Source of the DNA: Isotricha intestinalis
Lineage: Eukaryota > Ciliophora > Litostomatea > Vestibuliferida > Isotrichidae
Reading direction: 5' to 3'
Length of the DNA: 18,217 bases
Assembly (NCBI GenBank): GCA_023807065.1
Contig: JAJJLU010000806.1
Coordinates: forward strand, 1 to 18,217
Program-made: the position numbers and the translations under genes
Notes under the pieces: model-generated
Database searches by the model: none
Told to the model about the DNA's origin: nothing
Seen by the model: the letters and a program-made list of their open reading frames with translations, nothing else
Shown here: one piece after another, positions 1-8,020 of the stretch
Layout: every line of letters begins with the position of its first letter
Position numbering within the stretch: position 1 is the first letter of the stretch

Positions 1-23
1 CCAATCCCCAATCCCCAATCCCC
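1..23. repeat. Left telomere, CCCCAAT repeats
   Basis: The first 23 bases are a partial unit (CCAAT), two full CCCCAAT units and a final CCCC, after which the sequence turns abruptly to A+T-rich DNA. A C-rich strand reading inward from the 5' end is the expected polarity of a left chromosome end; the G strand would be (GGGGATT)n. The tract is short, so it may have been trimmed in assembly. The 7-mer differs from the C4A2 of Tetrahymena and the C4A4 of hypotrichs by an extra T or other changes. That it is a telomere is inferred from position, polarity and repetition. Confidence 0.85.
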
Positions 24-589
24 AAAAATAATAATAATAAGATAATTATTGTTTATTTAAATATTATTTAATATATTTGAATATAAATATTATAAATTAT
101 AATTATTTAATTTTAAAGTACATGTTTTTAAAAATGTTTATTAAATCCAATTTTATTTTTTAAAATAATATTTTTATTTATAAATCTTTTATAAAAAAAT
201 ACAATAAGATTTCAAGATAATAAAAATCCTAAAAATATTAATGAAATATACTATAATTATGAAATATATTAAGGAATGAACTCTTTCAAAAATTAAAAAT
301 CTGTAAAAAATAAACTTTTATTTGTTTGAATCAAATAAAAAATTTACATAAAATTATTTCTATTTAAATTATTTTATTTTATATTTCTTGACTTTTAAAA
401 AATAAAATAATCAAAAAAAGTATTTTTTATAAGATTTATCCTTCTTTATTTCAAATAAATAAATTAAAATAAACATTCAAATTAATAAAATATTTATTAT
501 ATATATTAATAAATAATTTTGTTTATAAGAAAAAATGAAAATACCTATATGACAAAATCTAAAAAATACATTTTATATATAATATTAAA
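24..589. other. Subtelomeric spacer, no gene seen
   Basis: This is very A+T-rich DNA with no convincing reading frame on either strand. It lies between the telomere and the 3' end of the first gene, which is transcribed toward the telomere. One perfect 9-bp inverted repeat with a 7-nt loop is visible (316-324 with 332-340). It could form a hairpin, but such repeats also arise by chance in sequence this rich in A+T. Confidence 0.6.
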
Positions 590-2092
590 CTAAATATTTT
601 CATTTGAAATATTCATTTCAATTTCTCTACTTATTTCTTTACTTTCATGTTCTGATTCTTTACTCAGAAAATTTTCATAAGAAAAATTAAACATAACTTT
701 TAAATTATCATCAATAGTATTTTTTATTTGTTTTATCATTTCTTCATTTTTTAAAGTTGGAATTTGAATACTTTTAATTTCTAAATTATTATTCTTATTC
801 CTATGTTTAGGAGAAATATTTGTTATTTTAATTTTATTATTCTCATAAGGAGATAAATACTTAATTTGGTTTTTAATTGTTAAATTATTTTTACTATTTT
901 TAAAAATTTTACTATTGTAATTATTGTTATTTAAATTTACTTTTTTTCTATATGAATTTATCCTTAATGAATTACTGTTATTTTCATTTTTAAAATTTGA
1001 TTTATTTGTTAAAGAAATATTAATATTATGACTTATATTAGGTTCAGTTTTATAAGAAATACTTTTTGTAATTTTAGAAACACTTATATTTGAAATTGTA
1101 TTATAAACAATATTATTTTTTTTTGAAGGTTTTAGTTTATAACTTGAATGAGTTAGTTTTGAAAATAATTTTTCATTTAATAAAGGATGAGATTGATGAA
1201 TTAAAGTAGATTTTATTGTTGTAAATTTTTTTGGTTTTTGATTTAAATCTCTAATTTTATTATTTGAATTCATTAAATTAAAAATTCCTTTTGTTGCTGA
1301 AGAACAATTAATTGTGTTTATATTTGTATTATTTATTGTTAAATTATCACTTTTTGAATTTATTGTTCTATTACTGTTTATATTCTTATTTTCTTTTTCT
1401 CTTGATTTTAATGAATTGTTATTTTTTTTGTTTTTATTATTATAAGAATAAGAATGAAAATTTTTTACTATAGAATATAAAGAACATTTATCTTTATAAT
1501 CTTTAGTGTAATTTGATTTACTTGTTGATTTGGCTTTTTCATTTATTTTTATATTTTCTAACACTATTCTTATTGGTTGATTATTATTATTTAGAGGAGA
1601 TGAAATTAATCTATTTGAAAAATCATAACTTAATTTTAACTTTTTTTCACTACTCTTTTCTTTCTTTGAAATATTATTAGATTTTCCATTCAAATATAAA
1701 TTATTTGCATTATTCCTATTGGATTTACATGTTTTTAACGAATCCTTTTTATCTAAAATAGAATTATTATTATTATTATTCATTGTTTTATTAGAAATAA
1801 TTTTATTAATTTCATAATTAATAAATGCTTTTATATCTTCATATTGAATTATTGTTAATTTTTGCTTTAAATATTTTAATAATTTTTGTATAATATATTC
1901 ATATTCAAAACTTAATAAAGATGTACTTATAAATAAAGGAGTTTGTGTATTGGTACTTCTTGTTGAATTATTACTTGAGGAGGCTATATTAATATATATT
2001 GATTTTTCTTTAATTTTATTTGATAATATTTTATTTTTTGATTTTTTTATTGTTTTATTTGTATTATTGACTTCATTTCCTGTTTTTTTCAT
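590..2092 (-). CDS. Asn/Ser/Lys-rich protein of unknown function
   Basis: This is an uninterrupted 500-codon frame with an ATG start in A-rich context and a TAG stop. I do not recognise the family. Most of the protein is low-complexity Asn, Ser, Lys and Ile, probably disordered. Two more ordered stretches stand out. Residues about 50-105 have a hydrophobic, helix-prone pattern containing FEYEYIIQKLLKYLK and ending near a run of six Asn at about 105-110. The last 60 residues or so look helical and acidic and contain EEMIKQIKNTIDD and ESEHESKEISREIE. No signal peptide, membrane segment or catalytic motif is visible. It is the first gene from the telomere and is transcribed toward it. The length of the open frame in such A+T-rich DNA makes a real gene very likely, but the function is unknown. 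Confidence 0.8.
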   Translation of the reverse strand: MKKTGNEVNNTNKTIKKSKNKILSNKIKEKSIYINIASSSNNSTRSTNTQTPLFISTSLLSFEYEYIIQKLLKYLKQKLTIIQYEDIKAFINYEINKIISNKTMNNNNNNSILDKKDSLKTCKSNRNNANNLYLNGKSNNISKKEKSSEKKLKLSYDFSNRLISSPLNNNNQPIRIVLENIKINEKAKSTSKSNYTKDYKDKCSLYSIVKNFHSYSYNNKNKKNNNSLKSREKENKNINSNRTINSKSDNLTINNTNINTINCSSATKGIFNLMNSNNKIRDLNQKPKKFTTIKSTLIHQSHPLLNEKLFSKLTHSSYKLKPSKKNNIVYNTISNISVSKITKSISYKTEPNISHNINISLTNKSNFKNENNSNSLRINSYRKKVNLNNNNYNSKIFKNSKNNLTIKNQIKYLSPYENNKIKITNISPKHRNKNNNLEIKSIQIPTLKNEEMIKQIKNTIDDNLKVMFNFSYENFLSKESEHESKEISREIEMNISNENI

Positions 2093-2445
2093 ATATTTTG
2101 AAAATAATTGAATTTTAAATAATTTATCAATTATTATATTTCTTTTTTTTAAACATTACTTTAATTTTAATTAGAAAAATTATATTTTATTTTTTTCTTT
2201 CAATAAATATATTTGATTTTAAAGTTTATTATTTATATTCGAATATTCATTAAAAATTTTAAATAACAATTATTTTATAATTCATATAATTTTATAAAAT
2301 TAAAAAGAAATATTGAAAATAAGTTAAAAAAAAAGCGTTTAGTGGAGTTCATTTGTTCCTTCAATCAATCTCTTTTTTAATATTAAATTAAAGAAAGAAT
2401 CCCTGCATTTCTTTATTCCTCTTTTATAATCTTTGTGTTTCCATA

Positions 2446-3069
2446 TTAATAGTACATATCTTTAATAAATTTTTTAACTAATCTAATTGCTTTATTGTAT
2501 TTTTCTTTTCTTTTTCATTTGAATAAGTTGTTTATAATTATAAAAATATTCAATTGTTTCTAAAAAATTCAGTTTTTTAATTGAAAATCTAAATCCTTCA
2601 CTTCATTCATTCATTTATTTCTTATTTCTTTTAATTCTTCATATTCATTAATAACATTTTTAATCTGTTTTACAAACTATACCTTTATTATATCTTAAAT
2701 GAAATAAAATTTATGACATATAAATTTAAGTCAAATAAAATTACTATCTTTTCCCAACTATATATTCTGTATTTTAATCTTTTTATATATTTATTATTAA
2801 TAGTATATCCTTTTTTTTCTCTTTAATATTTTAAATGTTGAATTATGAATATTCACAATAAACAATAGATGAAATAACTTTAATTCCTAATTCCTTTTTA
2901 ATTACTTTATCATACATTGTTAATTTTTCAATTAAATATATATTTATATATTTTTTAATTTTAATAATCTACGTGTTACATAAGTATATATAACTGGTAA
3001 ACCAAATTCTTTTTTTGATTTATCATTATTATTTCTAATAGATAATTTTAATGTATTTAATATTAGTTA
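2446..3069 (-). pseudogene. Decayed coding relics with a repeated motif
   Basis: No intact gene is present, but the minus strand holds a series of short coding-like stretches split by stops and frame changes. They are 2944-3066 (40 codons, with KEFGLPVIYTYVTRR), about 2843-2968 (with TMYDKVIKKELGIKVISS), 2611-2676 (with VKQIKNVINEYEELKEIR) and 2446-2514 (with YNKAIRLVKKFIKDMYY). The last two share a motif of the form [IV]-[KR]-x-[IV]-K-[KN]-[FV]-I-x-[DE] with each other and with a further relic at 3211-3339. Conservative replacements between copies suggest past coding selection. Open runs of this length alone are not significant in DNA this rich in A+T, so the shared motif carries the argument. 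The family is unrecognised. A spliced gene with several tiny introns is the alternative. Confidence 0.35.
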
Positions 3070-3210
3070 TCTATTACCTTATAAAAAATTCGAGTTATTT
3101 AAAGTCGTGCAGCTGGCTCAAATTTTAAATTAATTAAATAAAAAAAAAGAATAAGAAGAAACCTAAGATCTTACTTATATTTATTTTCCCCAAATATTAC
3201 AAGCATCATC

Positions 3211-3339
3211 TTATTCATCTTTCTTACTATATTCTCTAAATTTAATATATAATTCTTGAATGAATTTTTTAATTTCTCTAATTCCTTTATTATCCTTTTT
3301 CTTTTCTTCTTTCTTTCCTGAATAATTCTTTTCTTTCTT
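3211..3339 (-). pseudogene. Second relic of the same motif, C-terminal-like
   Basis: A 42-codon open stretch on the minus strand ends in TAA and contains DNKGIREIKKFIQELYIK. It matches the relic at 2446-2514 (YNKAIRLVKKFIKDMYY) in protein sequence. At the DNA level, 3255-3306 and 2460-2510 align with about 8 mismatches and one gap over about 51 bases. No ATG begins this frame: a TGA lies just upstream. The copies probably come from a small duplicated gene or a repeated domain that has decayed. The segment is rich in Lys and A, so some of the similarity could be compositional. Confidence 0.3.
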
Positions 3340-3376
3340 TCATAAATAATTCTTTAAAAAACAAAAAAAAAATCAC

Positions 3377-3396
3377 GTTAGTTAGTTAGTTAGTTA
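3377..3396. repeat. Five tandem GTTA tetramers
   Basis: The plus strand reads GTTA five times in a row, just beyond the 3' side of the tRNA gene and its oligo-T terminator. It is a simple microsatellite with no evident role. Confidence 0.9.
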
Positions 3397-3413
3397 ATAA
3401 GTTTAGTTTATTT

Positions 3414-3423
3414 AAAAAAAAAA
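3414..3423 (-). terminator. RNA polymerase III oligo-T terminator
   Basis: A run of ten A on the plus strand is ten T in the direction of tRNA transcription. It starts three bases beyond the discriminator base of the tRNA. This is the normal RNA polymerase III stop signal. Confidence 0.8.
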
Positions 3424-3426
3424 TCG

Positions 3427-3498
3427 CGCCCCCTGAGGGGATCGAACCCTCGACCACCAGCTTAAAAGGCTGGCGCTCTACCGCTGAGCTAAAGAGGC
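3427..3498 (-). tRNA. tRNA-Lys(UUU)
   Basis: The reverse complement folds as a complete 72-nt cloverleaf without an intron. The acceptor stem is GCCTCTT with AGGGGGC (two G-U pairs). The D arm is GCTC/GAGC with an AGCGGTA loop. The anticodon stem is CCAGC/GCTGG with loop CTTTTAA. The variable loop is five bases, the T arm is GAGGG/CCCTC with loop TTCGATC, and the discriminator is G. Anticodon TTT reads AAA, a heavily used Lys codon in this window. The internal promoter boxes (TAGCTCAGCGG and GGTTCGATCCC) are intact, CCA is not encoded, and a T10 terminator follows. All of this indicates a functional nuclear RNA polymerase III gene. It is also the most G+C-rich stretch in the window, as expected of a structured RNA. 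Confidence 0.95.
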
Positions 3499-4065
3499 TT
3501 TCGTATACATTTAAATATTTTTTCCATTTTTTTGACTTATAAAAAAATTACAAAAATTTATTTTTTTGTTTTATATTATAAATGATATTTCCATAAATAC
3601 TATATATATTTATATCAAAAAAAATCATAAGTAAAAACATTGATTTTTAAATAAACATCCGGAAATAAAATAAATTGATTCAATATCAACATTAAAAAAA
3701 CAGTTTTTTCAACTTAATTTATTTATTTTACATATTTTCTATTTTAAAGTGTAAAAAAATAGAAAAAAATAAACTACATTTTTTAATATTAAATAAAAAA
3801 AACAAATTTAATTATTCCTTATAATAAACCATAAAGAGTTATAGGAATGTATGTTATAATGGTAGAATATATCAAATGGAAAAAAATAATTATTTATTTT
3901 AAATTTAGAATTTTATAGAATATACACATATCATAAATTTTATATATTAAAATGATTATTTAAATTAAAATAATAAAAATTCTTCTAAAAAATCTCTGAA
4001 AGAAAAATTATAAATCATATTTAAAAAAAAATAAATAAAATTATCTAAAAATTCGAAACACACAT
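3499..4065. other. Spacer, no gene seen
   Basis: This A+T-rich spacer separates the tRNA gene from the 3' end of the p24 gene. I see no credible reading frame, RNA fold or repeat array. It should contain the tRNA 5' flank and the 3' untranslated region and poly(A) site of the p24 gene. Confidence 0.6.
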
Positions 4066-4671
4066 TTAAATAATTTTTCTTTTTTGTAAAAATTTCTTCA
4101 AATAAAAAGTTTCAGCAATTCCTATTAAAACCATAACAGCAATCATAACTTCAGCAAAAAAAAACAATCTACTAGAAACTTTATCTAACATAGATTGAGT
4201 TAACTGTTCATTAGCTCTAATATAATTAGACTTATAATTTAAAGCACTTGTTTTTTCAACTAATTTTTCAATTTCAACATCAATAGGTTTTAAATCTTTA
4301 GTTTTTGCAATAGAAGAATAATCTTTTGCTGCAACACCATATTTTAAATTATAAATTATATAAGTTGCTTTTATATCATAATTATAAATGCATATTTCAT
4401 AATATCCTTCTTCATATGTTGTAAAAGGATATTTAAAGATATAATCATTTATTTGAGATAATTGAGATTTATCTGATTTTTTTGTTAAGGTATATTTTGC
4501 TTTTGTTATGTTTGATGCTATCTCATATATTACTAATGTTTTAGCGGGAAAAAAATCTTGGAGACATTCTTTTTCTCCTTTTTCTAAACGAAACATGTAA
4601 TTTGATATTTGAGAAGTTGATTTTTGAATTAAAAATAGGAAAAAAAAGATAATTAAATTTTGAATAGACAT
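4066..4671 (-). CDS. p24/TMED family transmembrane cargo receptor
   Basis: At 201 residues this has the usual length and order of a p24 (emp24/gp25L/TMED) protein, which helps sort cargo in COPI and COPII vesicles between ER and Golgi. Residues 1-20 form a signal peptide. A GOLD beta domain at about 25-108 contains the paired cysteines C36 and C94 expected to form its disulfide, with the typical Y-E-x-C-x-x-N pattern around C94. A helical coiled-coil stretch at about 128-166 leads into one membrane segment at about 169-188. The short cytosolic tail carries LKKF and a basic KRKII end, consistent with COPI-type dilysine and aromatic sorting signals. The ATG sits in A-rich context and the stop is TAA. 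Family assignment is firm; the subfamily (alpha, beta, gamma or delta) cannot be told. Confidence 0.88.
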   Translation of the reverse strand: MSIQNLIIFFFLFLIQKSTSQISNYMFRLEKGEKECLQDFFPAKTLVIYEIASNITKAKYTLTKKSDKSQLSQINDYIFKYPFTTYEEGYYEICIYNYDIKATYIIYNLKYGVAAKDYSSIAKTKDLKPIDVEIEKLVEKTSALNYKSNYIRANEQLTQSMLDKVSSRLFFFAEVMIAVMVLIGIAETFYLKKFLQKRKII

Positions 4672-5401
4672 TTTTATTATTTTTGAAAATATAATAATTA
4701 ATTATTAATTTTTGAAAAAATTATTTTTTATTTTTTTTAAATTTTAAAGGATTATATTAATACGAAAAAAACACTAAAAAATTCATATAGTTCAGGGAAC
4801 TTTAATTATTTAATTATTTATTTCAAACAATATTTTTAAAACAAAATGTTTAATATGATCATAATTCTCCTTTTAATTAGTAAATAATGAATCAGAATGA
4901 AATCAATGCTTATAGTCTTTATTTTAGTAAAAAGATAATAAAATGTTTAAATTATCTTATTTGATTAATATTCATTTCAATATGAGAAAAGATACTTTTT
5001 TATCAAAAAAATTTGTTTTGAAATAAATGATTTCTCACTTACTAATCATATTTTTATTATTTTCTTAATTCAATTCAAAAATAAAAAACTTAAGATTATA
5101 TTTAAAAAATTTTATGAATTCTATTCGATATAAAGATAGGTAATTCTTTAAATATTATATTACAAAAAAAATTCTAATCCAATAGGTCATTTTCATGAAA
5201 TTTAAAGAAATTATAGTATTTTCATAAATTTTTCATGTTTTGTAATAAATTAAATTGAATTTAAAATTTCAAATAATTTTTATTATAAGTATTTTCATTT
5301 CTTCTTAAATTTAAAAAGTCAGAATTCTTTATTTATTTTAAATTTTTGATGAATAAACATTTTTAAATCTTCATTAAAAAACTTTAAAAATAAAAAATAT
5401 A
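4672..5401. other. Spacer, no gene seen
   Basis: About 730 bases of A+T-rich DNA lie between the start of the p24 gene and the 3' end of the M8-TTLL gene. It must hold the p24 promoter and the downstream gene's 3' untranslated region. A 25-codon ATG frame on the plus strand (4887-4964) is too short to support as a gene. Nothing else stands out. Confidence 0.55.
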
Positions 5402-7948
5402 CTATAACTTCATTTCTTTTATTTTTTTCCAAAGAAATTTATTTTCTTTAGAAGGTAATTCAAAAATATTTACATATTGATCAATATTTTCAAACTTTGG
5501 AAAGATCCTTTCAAAGCCACCAGAAGGTCTTAAAAATTCACAAATTGAATTATCAATTATTTTTTCAATATTATTTAAATAAATACATTCTTTTTCATAA
5601 GGAGAATTATCATAATGAGAATAAGGCTTTAAACCAAGTATATTAAATAAATCAGTAAACATTTTTGTTTTTAATTTTTTATTTAAATCAGTTTCTACAT
5701 TTAAACTTGGATTAAAATTAAAATCTATTAACCAAGGTTTTAAATTTTTATCTATTAAAATGTCAAAAGCGTATAATTCAAATAAATTATTTTCTTTTAA
5801 TTTTATTTTTTTTTCAGCATTTAATTCTAAATTTGATACTGAAATTAAAGCTTTAATTGCAATATCTTTAATTTTTTCTAATATAATATTATAATTTATT
5901 CCATTTGAAATTAAATATTTTTTTAAAACTAAAATACTCCAAGTATTACTGTCTGTAGATTTATAATTAGTATTTAATATATATTTCTCATTTTTTTTAT
6001 TTACTGATGAAGTAGTCAGATGAACAAATAAATTATCTAATTTATCTAAATCTAAAGTATATTGTTCACTTGCTATTCTTGTTAAACCATCTTCATATAA
6101 ATAAATTTTTAAAGGATTATGACTAGTTACTAATAAATAATATCTTAAATCAAATTTTTTTCCATTTATTAAAAGAGGATTAGATATATATTCAGAAATA
6201 ATATTTTTTTTAGTAGCATCTTTTATATTTTTTAATATTTTAATTCCTTTTCCTTTTGAAGAATCTTTTGGTTTAATTATCCATAAATCATTAATATTTA
6301 ATTCATATTTATCAAATTTAGAAAAAAAATTTATTGCATCTTTTGGTAAAATATAAGTAAAAGGCATATAATTATATTCATTTGGAAATTTTTCTTTCAT
6401 TTCTAAATAATGTTTATATAAATTCGCATTTCTTGCCAAAAAATTATAAGTTAAGAAATGATTATGTTTTTGAAATTGATTTAATTGTTCTAAAATATTA
6501 AATTGCAATTTATTATGCCAAATTAAATTAGTATTATCAAAAGTATTTGTTCTTATAATTCCATTATATTTTAAAGGTTGATTTATACAAAAAAAATTAT
6601 TTTTTTTAGTATTTTGCTTTGATGAAAGTACCATAAATCTTTTATCTGTTATTTCTATATTTTCAATTTTATAATAATCAATATATTCTTTTTCTTCTAA
6701 AAATTTAGGATAAGAAAAATAAATTGTTTTTTGCTTACAATTACATTGAGACAAAGGATTTATCATTTTTAATTTTTGAGAATTTACGTTAATTAATTCA
6801 GGAAATAAATTTTCAACTTCCCTAATTTCTTCTAAAGTTTTATTTAAACTACAAACACTTTTATAAACATTTAAATGAATATTAAGTTTTATTTCTTCTT
6901 GAAGATTATATTCTCTCCAACATGTATTTTTCTTATTTAAAAAACAACTAAATTTCCCTTTATAAATATAATAAAATATATAATAAAAAGGATAATTCCC
7001 ATTTAAACATTTTCCCTTAAAGAAAACACAAAAATAATCTTCATATTTTTGAATGAAATTACATCCAAATAAACTTTGAGAATACCAATTAGTTTCTTCT
7101 AAAAAAGAAACTGTTAACATAGAAATATAATTATTATAATTATTATTATTATCCGAATTAACCATAATATCATTTAAATTAATATTTTTACTCCAATGAG
7201 GATTAAAAAAATCAGGTTCTAAAGAAATTTCAACATCAATTCCTTTTAAATTATAATTATTTAATATTATTCTTCCAGATTGTAAAGTTTGAAAGGTTCC
7301 TAAAAGTGGATAATTAAAACTATCTTTTTCTATATAAAAAATAGAGGAATTATATGGTTTTAAATTAGGTAATTGTTTCATTATATTTTTTGTAAAACCT
7401 AAAATATGAATTAATTGATGTATTATTTGAAGAATATTGTCTTGATTTTCTTCTAAAGTTTTTTCTTCAATTAAATATTTATTTGATATTTCTAAATAAG
7501 ATATAATTGGTCTAAAATTTTCACTTGAATAAACACAGACTCCTCCCTTAATATCATTTATTAAATTATTTATAAATGGAATTACTAATAAATCAGTGTT
7601 ATAACCGTTTAATAATTTTTCTTTATCATATTTATCAAACTTATTTTCACATAATTGAATAATATTTTTATTTGTTTTTATTTTTGTTTGTGTATTTACA
7701 TCTAATATTTTTGAAAGGTAATTTGAAGATGTTTCTAATATTTTTTTTAAATTATTTATTCTTTTCAAATTTATTATATTTGAATAGTCATATGTTATTA
7801 ATAAAGGATGAGATCTCATTGTTGAGTTTGTTTTTATTAAATTTATTTCTTTGTTTTCTTCTTCTTTGAAATTACATTTTGATAATGTTTTAATTATTAA
7901 TGTAATTTGAATTAGGAATATATTAAGAATTTTATATTTTATTTTCAT
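5402..7948 (-). CDS. Secretory leishmanolysin-like (M8) pseudo-protease fused to TTLL ligase domain
   Basis: One 848-codon frame encodes a hydrophobic leader (1-23), a leishmanolysin-like region (about 45-405) and a TTLL domain (about 455-790). The M8 part has H177-Q-L-I-H181-x-x-G184-F185, where the family has HExxHxxGF, so the catalytic Glu is Gln. The third metal-ligand His is probably H251 (FNPHW), followed by DIM (260-262) and the SFLEETNWY stretch typical of M8 proteins. A Cys-bearing region follows. The TTLL part has WIIKP (556-560), the SKGKGI loop, SEYISNPLLI (585-594), KFDLRYYLLVTS (598-609), YAFDIL, and PWLIDFNFNPSL (738-749). In the last motif D742 replaces the usual Mg-binding Glu of ExN, while N744 is kept. 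The known TTLL family ligates Tyr, Glu or Gly to tubulin in the cytosol or cilium; here the signal peptide suggests the secretory route. The stop is TAG. The gene starts 72 bp downstream of the Hsp70-like gene on the same strand. Confidence 0.8.
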   Translation of the reverse strand: MKIKYKILNIFLIQITLIIKTLSKCNFKEEENKEINLIKTNSTMRSHPLLITYDYSNIINLKRINNLKKILETSSNYLSKILDVNTQTKIKTNKNIIQLCENKFDKYDKEKLLNGYNTDLLVIPFINNLINDIKGGVCVYSSENFRPIISYLEISNKYLIEEKTLEENQDNILQIIHQLIHILGFTKNIMKQLPNLKPYNSSIFYIEKDSFNYPLLGTFQTLQSGRIILNNYNLKGIDVEISLEPDFFNPHWSKNINLNDIMVNSDNNNNYNNYISMLTVSFLEETNWYSQSLFGCNFIQKYEDYFCVFFKGKCLNGNYPFYYIFYYIYKGKFSCFLNKKNTCWREYNLQEEIKLNIHLNVYKSVCSLNKTLEEIREVENLFPELINVNSQKLKMINPLSQCNCKQKTIYFSYPKFLEEKEYIDYYKIENIEITDKRFMVLSSKQNTKKNNFFCINQPLKYNGIIRTNTFDNTNLIWHNKLQFNILEQLNQFQKHNHFLTYNFLARNANLYKHYLEMKEKFPNEYNYMPFTYILPKDAINFFSKFDKYELNINDLWIIKPKDSSKGKGIKILKNIKDATKKNIISEYISNPLLINGKKFDLRYYLLVTSHNPLKIYLYEDGLTRIASEQYTLDLDKLDNLFVHLTTSSVNKKNEKYILNTNYKSTDSNTWSILVLKKYLISNGINYNIILEKIKDIAIKALISVSNLELNAEKKIKLKENNLFELYAFDILIDKNLKPWLIDFNFNPSLNVETDLNKKLKTKMFTDLFNILGLKPYSHYDNSPYEKECIYLNNIEKIIDNSICEFLRPSGGFERIFPKFENIDQYVNIFELPSKENKFLWKKIKEMKL

Positions 7949-8020
7949 TTATAAAATTTGAAAAATTATATAATTAAATAAATTATTAAAAAAGTAAAAA
8001 AATATAAAACTTTGAATAAT

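Noticed and set aside
316..340. Perfect 9-bp inverted repeat in the subtelomeric spacer
   Set aside because: Short A+T-rich palindromes are expected by chance here; there is no gene end or other context next to it.
2446..3339. Possibility that TAA/TAG in these relics are sense codons of a live gene
   Set aside because: All long genes in the window end at TAA, TAG or TGA under the standard code, and the relics also need frame changes, so reassigned stops would not rescue them.
3850..3880. tRNA-like stretch (GTTATAATGGTAGAAT) resembling a D arm
   Set aside because: No matching acceptor, anticodon or T arm could be found around it, so it is not a tRNA.
4887..4964. 25-codon plus-strand ORF beginning MNQNEINAYSLYF
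   Set aside because: The residue mix looks protein-like, but the ORF is too short to be significant in this composition, and I found no convincing splice partner downstream.
7672..7869. 65-codon plus-strand frame inside the M8-TTLL gene
   Set aside because: It is the antisense shadow of a Lys/Asn-rich coding region, rich in Leu and Phe for that reason, with no independent support.
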